This document shows, piece by piece, positions 1 to 9,368 of a stretch of DNA of 64,000 nt. The translations under genes and the position numbers were made by a program. The DNA lies in NCBI GenBank assembly GCA_026260175.1, contig JAKCWW010000037.1, forward strand, positions 93,962-157,961, given 5' to 3'. Source of the stretch: Reticulitermes lucifugus. Its lineage: Eukaryota > Arthropoda > Insecta > Blattodea > Rhinotermitidae. The first letter of the stretch is position 1, and the number at the start of each line of letters is the position of its first letter. The notes under the pieces were generated by a model, which saw nothing but the letters and a program-made list of their open reading frames with translations, was not told the DNA's origin and searched no databases.

Positions 1-85
1 TGGTGTGTCTCTCAGTGTGATCAAAAGAAATTACAACCTCGACACTGAAACGGGAAACCGGAAGAAGAGGACGACTTAAAAAAAA
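1..85 (+). repeat. 3' part of a tRNA-derived SINE (family 1)
   Basis: The opening bases (tggtgtgtctctcagtgtga) match the 3' body of the SINE copies at about 54750 and 58495, which read tggtgtgtct(a/g)a(a)gtgtgatc. The head of this copy lies left of the window. The join to unique sequence is vague; a run of A at about 78-85 may be the tail. Confidence 0.5.
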
Positions 86-940
86 TGTAATGAATTACTT
101 CAATCCCTGTACTACAATAGAGCCACTTGTTTAATAACATTCAAGGTAGTCTAATTGGCCTGTCGGTACCAAGTTACACAAAACCTACCCCCTACCCCTC
201 TTATGTGACGACAGTTGGAGGCTGGGTTCCTCCTTCCTTCTTGGCGATGGAGCCAAAATACTTGACGTCTTAAGTATTTGGGTCACACAAACACACTGTT
301 AAAGAACTAATGTTGTCAACATGAATTAAAAACACCTACGTCACAAAGACAACCTGGGTACTGAATTGTTTATTTGCGCACACTTACAACAGAAGCACAG
401 GAAGTAACTATATATGTCTGTGGTGATGGATTGTTTGAACCTACGTAACGACATTTACTTGCGGACCTACTCACGTTCCTTAAGCCCATCTGTCCATACC
501 TCTAAGCAGCCCAATTAACATATTTCTCCAGGTGATATCATAACGCCAATTCCCGTTAAATTTGGTACAGCCAATGCCAGAATGTAATTTTTGACAGGCC
601 GGAACAAATGGCACTTCGTCACCGAGTGAACTAATGAATATACACAGCCTTATACAGGCAAGATTTATTCCAAATTATTGCACACTGGACACTATATACA
701 AGTTTAAAAAAGTGTTAGCATTTGAATATGATTTTAACGCTTTTTAAATCTATTATTTCAGACTTCCTACTGATATAGCAAAGTAGATGCTTAGATGCAA
801 AAATTTTACTAATTGTGTCCTGTTATCTCATACTTCATCGTACATTTCATACGAACACACTGTAATTAACTTTGAAATGTACATTTTATCTTGACTGACG
901 ACGATGTTATATATTTGTAACTAAACATACCTTTGTGTGT

Positions 941-1075
941 ATTCCCTGAAGATGGCTACACATGTCAGCGGAAACATGTTGGAGTAGCTTGTATATGATA
1001 TAAAGTGTGCAATAAATTGGAATAAATCTTATCTGTATATTACTAATTGAACGAAGATGTATAATATTAAGATTA
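941..1075 (+). repeat. Ribozyme-like short element, copy A
   Basis: CTGAAGA lies at 946-952 and GAAAC at 971-975, followed by ATGTT and then GGAGT. The bases before the core (attcc) pair with ggagt after the GTT triplet, giving a 5-bp stem as in hammerhead stem I. Downstream, GTGCAAT (1007-1013) faces ATTGAAC (1046-1052), 6 of 7 pairs, as in the other copies. Outer limits are uncertain. Confidence 0.6.
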
Positions 1076-1566
1076 TACACAGCTTTATTTCATGTAGAAA
1101 ATCTCTAGACATAACAAAAGTCAAAGGAAAGTTGACAGAATTATGAACGTTTAAAAAGTCACGGAAATTAAATTAGGTACATTTCAGATAAAACTATATG
1201 TTGTGTTAAAGGCACTTTAATTTTCGTTCACATGTTCTATTTTCGAGGCGTTCAGATAGGTTAATCATGCAATTAAATCTGTTCCTACGAAAGAACCACA
1301 AATAATTATCGGAATGCAGAAATTGAGAAACTATGTAAGATAGTTTTCAATATAAGATATTGAAGAACGTATTTAGCCTACTTGTCCTGTTCCACAAAGA
1401 AAGGGAGCTGAGACGTTAAATACCGGCTTGTATTCCACACTAAGAATTGTTTGCATGGTTCCAGCGAAAGCGGTTTAACATTTTTGACACTATTTGTCTA
1501 ATTTTCCCTGTGAACGGCACGTCGCTGTGATTAACTACAGGAGAAATACGAATAAGTGTAATGTTG

Positions 1567-1704
1567 TACATATTCCGTGCAGTAATCATACTGTATATAT
1601 ATTTAATACCAACTAACTGCACATGTGAAAATTACAGTGACATTGCTTAACTCGCTGCTTAATCTCCTACATGTTTCGGTTGTTGACAGCCATTCTCAGA
1701 GAGC
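1567..1704 (-). repeat. Ribozyme-like short element, copy B
   Basis: On the minus strand a decayed core (CTGAGAA) is followed by a hairpin arm pair ggctgt/acaacc, then GAAACATGTA and a stem I partner GGAG facing ctct. The distal stem is perfect: plus-strand GTGCAGT (1577-1583) pairs with ACTGCAC (1616-1622). The section 1567-1651 recurs as a direct repeat at 1977-2055 at roughly 80 percent identity by eye. Confidence 0.6.
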
Positions 1705-1976
1705 CAATTATCACAAAGGAATTATGTTGATGTAGGTATATCTCACCATTAATATACAGCCCAGTTGAATTGGTATTTACAATCAACGATTAGTGTATCA
1801 ACAAATTACAATATTGTGAGGTTGTTAATTGTTACCATTTATTTTCATATTGGTGTTAGATGATTAACTTTACGCATTCTTTTGAACCAAATGACTGCAT
1901 TTGTTTTAAGCAGTTTTTCCTTTTTGTTTTCATAAGCACAAGTTATTTTTGCCTGTTTGGCATTTGCTAATTTAAT

Positions 1977-2113
1977 GTTTACATATTCCTTGCAATAATC
2001 ATATTGTATATATTTAACACCAACTAATTGCAATGCGAAAATGACGGTGACATATTTTAATGTACTGTAATGCAATGTCACTGTAATTTTCACATGTGCA
2101 ATTAGTTGGTATT
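1977..2113. repeat. Foldback derivative of the same element, without ribozyme core
   Basis: The arm at 2020-2053 and the arm at 2075-2109 are inverted copies of each other (shared start ccaactaattgca) around a spacer of about 21 bases. The left part keeps the distal stem, TTGCAAT (1990-1996) against ATTGCAA (2027-2033). The right arm runs straight into an (AC)n(AT)n microsatellite. Confidence 0.6.

Positions 2114-2155
<42 letters not shown>
2114..2155. repeat. (AC)n(AT)n microsatellite
   Basis: About 8 AC units are followed by about 12 AT units. It abuts the end of the foldback arm at 2109. Confidence 0.95.
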
Positions 2156-2156
<1 letters not shown>

Positions 2157-3688
2157 CGAATAGGCGTGTTTCGAACCAGTGGCCTCCCGACTGTATGTTT
2201 CACATTTTATCCAACATATTTCTCGCTTCATACATCCTTTAAAATCAAGTCAAATTTCAGTTAAATTACCCACGTGCATAATCCATTACTTAGTTGTTCT
2301 AAACGCTGAAGGCAGCAAATTGTCACCCACGCTCCTTAGCTGAGAGCAACAGCTATGCTCTTCAAACTGACAAGGTCACGTCATCAAGTGTCTGTGTCAC
2401 TGTGTCCCTAAAATTACGGTCGTTAATAACTAAATGACCATAAAATCAATTAAGTAAACCAACTGGAAATACGTCACACTGTTACACGCACTTCACCGTC
2501 ACACGAACATTTTAGCAAAGTTATTCTGTAGCCTGCACTAGCCACGCTCAATTTGCACAGCAACAAAACATCTTCGACTTCGCTTCGTGGGGTGTAATTC
2601 CCTTCAAAACGCGACCATGTAATGCTCTTCTAGCAGTGGCGAGGTCAGGAGGCCACTGTCTTCTAGACCATATCCTTTTAGTCGTTTGGGTCCTGATTTG
2701 CTTGAATTGCATACTACGCTTTCCACGCCGTTAATCTTCGTTCCCAATTTACTTAATGACGATGTATCAACTGCAGAACTTACTTAGCGCCAGATGGTAC
2801 GTTCAGATAATAATAAACGGTGGACTGTGAAGTACTCGGAAAGCAGCTGGCAGCTGTGGCCTGTAAGAAGGTATTATTACTGGCATTCACCAGGACGGAA
2901 ATACGAATGCCACAAAAATTACAATCGGAATATCCGGTAACCCGGGCACCCACTCGGTGCACGTCAAGTAAACGATATTTATTTTACTCCTACGTTCAAC
3001 AGACAGCCATGCAAAACATCACATATATTTTTGAAGTCTTGTGCGTGCGACAACACCGACACGAGAGTACTGAGTTCAAAAGGTGCGTCAGTCCTGAGCA
3101 CTGTCACAGTAGGCGAGCGGTTCTGTAATGTAGTGCAATTGAAATAATTTATACCTTTTCGTTCTTTTGAGAAAAAATAACTTTTCATTAAAAGAATACC
3201 ATTGGAGTTATCATGACAATACAGTGTGACACATGTGTTATGCAACTGAATCACCTTACCTTGTATCGAAATGCAGGTGTCTTATTCAGATGTTGCTTGG
3301 GGCGGGGTTTTATGATAAAAAGGCTTGTGACGTAATAAATAATATCTCCACAACATGAAAGACTGCAGTCTGGTATGTTGTAATCAGAAGCGTGGTTGCA
3401 TCTCGACTGAATAACTGTTTGAAGTTAAAATTTACTTCCTTCAGTACTGTAAACAGATTCCTCTTCGGTTTCCTCTTCTTGTTCTTCTCTTTTCATCATC
3501 ACTGTCGTCGTCGTCATCATCAACATCACCACGACCATCATCATATGAAAGATGCAGGTCTAATATACCACTGCTGATAACAAACATCAGAACACGCACA
3601 TAATGTCGCAAATAACGTCTTTTTCTCGTGAAGTTTACTTGGACTACTCACTTTATAGGTCTAGCAAGCGAAGAAAATACACGTGGAG
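2156..3688. other. No gene seen; ordinary CpG content
   Basis: I see no exon with recognisable protein similarity on either strand. A (CAT/CGT)n triplet tract lies at about 3494-3545. CpG dinucleotides are frequent (for example 2455-2620), unlike the stretch from 5.3 kb onward. Confidence 0.5.
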
Positions 3689-3981
3689 CAGTGGTGAGCA
3701 ACCTCTTTTAACCACGGGCCACTCAGACATGAGTGATGTGGCGAAGGGTCACAAAGGGTTCTTAAAATATTAATATATTGAAACAGCGAACTGTATTCGT
3801 TTTATCCATATTTGTATTAGAAAACAATGAACTGTATAGCTTCTGTAAGAAGTAATACTGATTCATTTATGCCTATTCCCGGTGGAATTTATTTGGACTG
3901 ATGTTCATTACAATCTCAAGGAAATAAGGGCTCCACGGGCAACTTAGGAAAGGGTCGAGGGCCACAGCATGCTCAACACTG
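3689..3981. mobile_element. hAT-type MITE
   Basis: The left end reads CAGTGGTGAGCAACCT and the reverse complement of the right end reads CAGTGTTGAGCATGCT, followed on both sides by a 'ggccac'/'ggccct' subterminal motif. Ends of the type CAG(T/G)G..(G/C)..CAACCT with 'gggccac' subterminal runs are typical of non-autonomous hAT elements in animals. The flanking 8-mers (acgtggag, gtgcaaag) match poorly, so the copy is old or the ends are slightly misplaced. Confidence 0.6.
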
Positions 3982-4716
3982 GTGCAAAGTGTATCTGAAA
4001 CTGGAGGTGTGCGGAGAGGCACACCCCGCAGTCGACAGACAAAGTACCGTACAGATGAAATGAGCAAACATAACAATAAAAATGCAGTCATAACGCAGGA
4101 ACCGAGCTTGCCTCTCGTTTCATTCGTTCAGCAACACTGTGTAAGATACTTTCATTGATTGGGTCGACGATTGTGAATAATTTACTAGAAGAATGGGCAA
4201 GGACATGGCGATAGTCTCTTTTAAAGTTATATCCCAACATTTAACAAGACGAATTGAGAAAAATACTTCAGTCAGTCATGATGGCCAACATCTGGCCTGA
4301 GAATTATATCCGGGATCTAATGACCGTGATTAGCAGTACTAAGATTTTGAATCCCAGTTATGTTACGTTCGGCAGAAATATGCCCGTGATTTAATTAACC
4401 GCCCTAAAAGTTATATCTGGGACAAATTACGCTCTATATAATTAGGATTCTTCAAAAAATTATTAATAATGTTTCTTTTTGTGAAATATAGTGTGCAGTG
4501 TAAGTATGTGTAATATTCTTCACATTCACCCCCTCACCGCTTTCTGTTCCAAATGAATACGCCTGCAATAAGCACAGGAATAAGCCTGCGAGCTTTTATT
4601 ACGTATTGTTTCTGAACAAACATTACAGAATAGGAACTGCCACTTACACAACATATTTTACATACAAGATTTAACTCTTTCCTGGGCCCAACAAATTCAT
4701 TGCATCTTGTTACTAT

Positions 4717-5600
4717 CATTCATTCATTCATTCATACAGTTATCTGTCTTACGACTGGTCCATAGCCTCTTTAAAGCGAGTTCTCCACACAGTGCTATCT
4801 AGTGCTTCCTCTTTTAATTTACAGTGTCCTCCCTTTTCCTTAAGGTCATCCAGTAACTGCTTACGTCTTCTTCCTCGTCTTCGCCTCACTTCTATCCTTC
4901 CCTCTATCTTTCCTTCAATAACGTGTTTTAGAAGGCAGTTCCTATGCAAGACGTGACCAATCCAATTAGCCTTCTTTCTGTTTATTGTTTGTAAGATATT
5001 CCTCTCCTCCTTGACTCTTTGTACTACTTCTTCATTTCTCACATGCTCAGTCCAACTGATCTTCTCCGTCCTTCTCCAGCACCACATTTCAAAACTTTCC
5101 AGGTATTTCTGACCTACTTTCCGTAGTGTCCAAGTTTCTGCACCATACAAATCTACTTGAAATGTAGCACTTTACTAGTCTCTTCCTCAAATTTAAGTCC
5201 AATTTGGTGGTGAAAAGTCTTCTTCTTGTTGAATGCTGCTTTTGCCATGGTAATTCTGGATTTAATTTCACGTGTACACCTTGCGTAATTTTTTTATCAT
5301 GCTACCCAAGAAGTTGCAATATTCCACATTCTCCAGCTGTTTTTGATCTATCATAATCTGTACTGGAGATGGTTATCTTGAGATTCTCATCACCTTAGAT
5401 TTTTCCACATTCATTCCCATTCCACAGCATCTTCCAATTTCAATTAGTGTATCAATTATGCCCTGTAGCACCGTTGTTACTGTCATACCAACATCTTTAC
5501 AAGAACCTTCTACACTAATCAGTATGTTAAGCATAGCAGGGTATACACAATTGTATCATATTGTGTCTGGCCTGACAAAAAGTTAAATTCTGATGGACTG
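4717..5600 (-). mobile_element. Non-LTR retrotransposon (LINE) 3' end, RTE-like
   Basis: Minus-strand translation gives the C-terminal part of a reverse-transcriptase protein well known from insect LINEs: YGAETWTLRKV, then ESFEMWCWRRTEKISWTEHV (about 5150-5050), then KANWIGHVLHRN and RRRRGRRRKQLLDDLK. Upstream, 5160-5560 shows RT-like pieces (KLDLNLRKRLVKCY, then further decayed code for a YLGSMI-type region) in shifting frames, so the copy is broken. The 3' end meets a (CATT)n run at 4717-4735; a short microsatellite tail is typical of the RTE clade. The element is 5'-truncated. Clade assignment is from memory. Confidence 0.8.
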
Positions 5601-6291
5601 GCTATCCTAGCATGTTCTTTGCAATTGTACTTGCACTACTATAACAATACAAAGACAGTTTAAAACACATCAAACCCCTCCCTCCCACCCCACACATCAC
5701 CCAATCCACCATTCAAAATAATTGTTGTTGGTCTATGAAATCAGCAGCATTCTCTGTTTTATGAAGACAACTGAAGTGTTTCAGTCACCTTGTGCAATAT
5801 CTTGTTGCAATAAGCCAGCATTTCACAAACTGCTGAATTGCAAAGATCACCTCAGCTGTCCTTCCTGGCCTCACAGACTGTCCTATTTGTTACACTGACT
5901 TAATAAAAGCAGTTACTGTACTTTGTTATGAATCCATTTTATTTAGCCATTTTCATACATACTACACACATCTGGTTCTGTTCCAAGTGTCACCTGATAA
6001 GTTTTTTTTCTAAACATTTCATTCCACATTTATTTTCAAAATTTGTGCTGGAGAAATTTTATAAAACATTACACGGATCACATTAAAGAACACCGACTGA
6101 AAATGCAAACAAACGAGAGATGTAATTAAAAAAGACTAAATTCAATAGTGTGTCCCCAGACCACCCACAAAATGTTAGCAGATCATGTGGCCTGCGAACC
6201 ACAGTTTGAGAAGTACTGCTGTCAGCAATAATACTGTCTGTTTGGTTTTCATTTCACTGAACACTGACGGTCTTTGTGTGTTACGTTTCAG
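5601..6291. other. Intergenic or intronic stretch with a hAT-type terminus
   Basis: No exon is recognised. The segment 6130-6221 ends in a sequence whose reverse complement starts near CAG(cag)tacttctcaaactgtggtt, followed by cgcaggcc. This is the end signature of many hAT MITEs (CAGTGGTTCTCAAACTGTGG type). The opposite end was not found. Confidence 0.4.
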
Positions 6292-6410
6292 AGAAATGTG
6301 ATTTCATGATAAAACCCATCACAGCATTTGCCTGGCGTGTGTACGCTCCCCTGGACAGAACTGAGAAGCTCTTCATGAAGATGACTAATATTTTCACAAT
6401 GGTAAATCAG
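6292..6410 (+). CDS. Penultimate coding exon of the RING ligase
   Basis: The acceptor is tacgtttcag|AG at 6290-6291 and the donor CAG|gtaagc at 6410/6411. The exon carries 2 + 117 bases, open in the frame that continues into the next exon at phase 0. It encodes KCDFMIKPITAFAWRVYAPL, then DRTEKLFMKMTNIFTMVNQ. Signals and phase support it; similarity alone is weak. Confidence 0.6.
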
Positions 6411-8567
6411 GTAAGCATAAAATTCTCTGTTTCCTTTGAGAAAGGCTTCAGTGATGTTATGACTGAGTGGCACACATTAAGTTTTGTGTAGGAAACAGCT
6501 TGATGTTTTCTCACATACGTTATTCCAGAACTATTAACTCCTTCCTCACCCCACACAAGATTAATATTACACATAAATTAACCAGTTCCAAGATGCAAGG
6601 GCATAACAAAAGTAGAAGCATGAGACTTTGTTGGTCAACTGAAGTTTATTTATCTTGTGTCAAACTTCAAAACCATCACCGTTAGTTATCTTTATCTAGA
6701 CAGAGAGTATAACATTGATGCACATTCGCGTAACCACTGTTGCCGCAGAAAAGCAATAAGTATTACGTATTCTGAGTGTGTGTCTGTAGCCTTAGTTATC
6801 CAGCATGCAAAGCGCATGCACCGTATTATACTGTCATCTTTGGCCTGTCTGGCTGTATCATATTTTTCAACACTATATCATTAATGGCACGATTTTTGAA
6901 AAAAGTTATTGAAAATAAAATGTGTGTTTTGATTTCCTCTACAACTTTGTCTGAAAAATTTCTCATTCTACAAATTCTGCGTTATTATCATAAATGTACA
7001 TAGGTCTTCATGCAAAGTACCCATTATTCTTATCATATTGTAATGAAACTTGAATTTTCTCGACACATTTTCGAAAAAATAGTCAAATATCAACTTTCAT
7101 TAAAATCCATCCAGTGGGAGCCAAACTATTCCACGTGGATGGATGGACAGCCAGACATGACAAAGCTAATACTTGCCTTTCGCAATCTTGCGAACAACCT
7201 AAAAATTTGCTCCTGACCGCTACGTTGAGCAAAGATAAATTCAGTCCCATCCTCACATCCTAGTGCTTTAAAATCCAATGTAATATTATCCTTCCATCTA
7301 TGTCTAGATCTCTAACTAAAATTGTGTATGCATTTCTCCTCCCTCCCACACATATTACATACCCCACCCATATCATCCTCCTTCATTTAATCATTCTAAT
7401 AATATTTGGTGAAGCATATTGCATCAAGGTGCATTTTTAATAGTCACTATTCTGATGTCATTCAAACTGTGGCTACCTTAAAAGTTGCTTACATTTCACA
7501 ATTATTTACCAGTGTGAGACACCTTAATAAAATGCTACAAAAAATGGTCCCTCTTAAATCACCAACCCTTTCTTTAGTGTTATTAAATTATTTTTAATAG
7601 TCACTGTTATGATGCCATTCGATCTGTAGCTACCTTAAAATCTGCTTACATTTCACAATTATTTACCAGCGTGAGACACCTTAATAAAATGCTACAAAAA
7701 ATGGTCCCTCTTAAATCACCAACCTTTTCTTTAGTGTTATTAAATTCAATGAAAACTATTTTTCATTCCCTTGTTTAGTTGGTTTTCTTCATGCTGTGTG
7801 ACCGAGTACTGGTGCCTGGACAGCGAGTCACTTGCCTCTACTCCCTCATGTTCTACAATGTTATCGCATACTGCGTATCATACATCAAGGAACTCATCGA
7901 AAAAGAGGACTGGTCGCCATATGTGACAATGACTGAGCACTCCAACATCAAACATCTCGCCATGTCAGCAACAAAGATTGTGTTGGAGTGGACCAAAGCA
8001 GTGACCTTTATTGTCACTGTAGTTTTCATGCTACTAGTGTTTGGGCTGGAACAGGGACTGGAACATTATCATCCTACCTCACTATACACTGCTATCACGT
8101 GGTTGTACTACATGGCCACCGAGAGGGTTTTTATCGACTTCTTCCCCTCCCTCCTCCTCTACTTACAGTTCAATATCCTAGAATCTCTGGAGTTGCTCTG
8201 GGCTCCCGTCATACTCCGAACATTTACCATTGCCATAACCCTACTTCTTGCAATTCCCCTTTTTGTATATGGACAATACCGCTTTGTTTTCACAGTACTG
8301 TACCTTAATGCCTTCCTACGTAGTAAAGAGATGGTACTCAATAGTTTGAGAGTTCTCAATAATGAGCGTGCTGTGCTCAACCAATATCGTTATGCTACAT
8401 CAGATGAATTAGCTTCATTTGATGATGTGTGCGCAGTTTGTTTAAGTCCCATGCGACTGGCCCGTATTACACCTTGTCATCACATATTCCATGGTGACTG
8501 CCTTCGTCAGTGTCTCAAGGCTTCTGATAACTGTCCCATTTGTAAACGTGAACTTAAATTTGACTAA
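6292..8567 (+). CDS. Multi-pass RING-H2 E3 ubiquitin ligase, RNF139/RNF145 (TRC8)-like; 3' part, two exons
   Basis: Two exons join in frame: 6292-6410 and 7779-8567 (stop TAA at 8565-8567). They encode about 302 C-terminal residues. The last exon has four or so hydrophobic segments (exon residues about 20-36, 74-91, 122-138, 145-175), then a juxtamembrane stretch LYLNAFLRSKE...NNERAVLNQ that lines up with the RNF139/145 segment before the RING, then DDVCAVC and a RING-H2. The metal ligands fit C-x2-C-x11-C-x-H-x2-H-x2-C-x10-C-x2-C (exon residues 218-255). Family members sit in the ER membrane and ubiquitinate membrane and sterol-pathway proteins; that role here is inferred. Oddities: the usual Trp after the sixth ligand (CLRKWL in relatives) is Cys (CLRQCL), and the protein stops seven residues after the RING, without the usual tail. 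N-terminal exons were not found. Confidence 0.8.
6769..7210 (+). repeat. About 440-bp dispersed repeat, copy 1
   Basis: It matches 23521-23966 in the same orientation at roughly 80 percent identity by eye: start tattctgag..gtgtctgtagc, centre cataaatgtacataggtct, and end gacatgacaaag(c/t)taata. It sits in the intron between the two RING-ligase exons. The class is unknown; the tail half contains ccagtgggagc followed by a gacaga-type run, seen in many insect repeats. Confidence 0.7.
7434..7747 (+). repeat. Two-copy tandem duplication, 157-bp unit
   Basis: Unit 1 is 7434-7590 and unit 2 is about 7591-7747. Both start tttttaatagtcact and end ctttagtgttattaaatt, differing at only a handful of positions. 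The second unit stops 30 bases before the acceptor of the last RING-ligase exon. Confidence 0.9.
7779..8567 (+). CDS. Terminal coding exon of the RING ligase
   Basis: The acceptor is cccttgtttag at 7777-7778, directly after a polypyrimidine tract, and the exon starts with TTG in phase 0. It is 262 codons plus stop and holds the hydrophobic segments and the whole RING. An upstream ATG is not needed, since the reading frame enters from exon 6292-6410. Confidence 0.85.
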   Translation: MVFFMLCDRVLVPGQRVTCLYSLMFYNVIAYCVSYIKELIEKEDWSPYVTMTEHSNIKHLAMSATKIVLEWTKAVTFIVTVVFMLLVFGLEQGLEHYHPTSLYTAITWLYYMATERVFIDFFPSLLLYLQFNILESLELLWAPVILRTFTIAITLLLAIPLFVYGQYRFVFTVLYLNAFLRSKEMVLNSLRVLNNERAVLNQYRYATSDELASFDDVCAVCLSPMRLARITPCHHIFHGDCLRQCLKASDNCPICKRELKFD

Positions 8568-8605
8568 ATTTCATCATGTAAAACAGCACTGACAATGACT
8601 GATTT

Positions 8606-8611
8606 AATAAA
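8606..8611 (+). terminator. Possible poly(A) signal of the RING ligase
   Basis: AATAAA lies 39 bases after the stop codon. A second AATAAA occurs at about 9052, so a longer 3' UTR is possible. Confidence 0.4.
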
Positions 8612-9070
8612 AGCAAATGCAATGGTCCAAATAATATGTCTGGCATATCACATGTCATATGTAAGAATGGTTAGTTACAAATGTTAGTGTTTACAATAAG
8701 TATAAATTTCAAATATGCTTTATTTGTTTTTGTAGTTAAGAGGAGTAAATCAACTGAACAAGCTGCTGACTGTCTGTGATGATTATGTTGTAAAATTTCA
8801 GCAGCATAGAAGTCACGGCTAACTTATCAATTTCCGTAAGTTCCACAGTAGGATCATTTGGGTTTGTTGAGAGACTCATCTGGCAATAGCAAAAGTGATG
8901 GAACCAACTAGCACACCTGTTCTGGCAGGCTCTAAGTTTCTCCTAAGAATTAAAAGGAGGTATGTGTTGCTATATTTCAGGCTATTTTCCTGTACAACAT
9001 ACAGCAGACTGATTCACTTTAGTGTACGTGTCCCTGTAAAACTATGTCGAAAATAAATCACACTCCAACA

Positions 9071-9368
9071 ACATGCAGATCTCCCACAATGTGAGAGTTA
9101 CATTCCAGCAAAAGACTCTCTATCTAGTCACAGAAGTTGTCAAAGTGATACAGGGACTCAAGTTAGAGTTTAGAATCAAGTATGTTTGCGACAACAGTAT
9201 ACATTTCTTGGTTCCCAACAATCACAAAGGGTGGCATGTGGAAATAGATGTAAGAGCAGATTTAAACTGAATATCACATTATTCATAACCAGCATTATGT
9301 CAGACTGTACATCTTTCTGACAATTTCTTATGCATAGTATATTTTAGCACCATGGGAGATCTGCATGT
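9071..9368. mobile_element. MITE with 16-bp perfect terminal inverted repeats
   Basis: The sequence acatgcagatctccca at 9071-9086 is exactly inverted at 9353-9368, enclosing 266 bases. No clear target-site duplication was read. The short open frame inside (9073-9270) has no recognised similarity. Confidence 0.5.

Noticed and set aside
2820-3128. Open frame of 102 codons on the plus strand
   Set aside because: No recognisable domain, no splice context and odd composition; not accepted as a missing N-terminal exon of the RING ligase.
9073-9270. 65-codon open frame
   Set aside because: It lies wholly inside the element bounded by 16-bp inverted repeats and has no known similarity.
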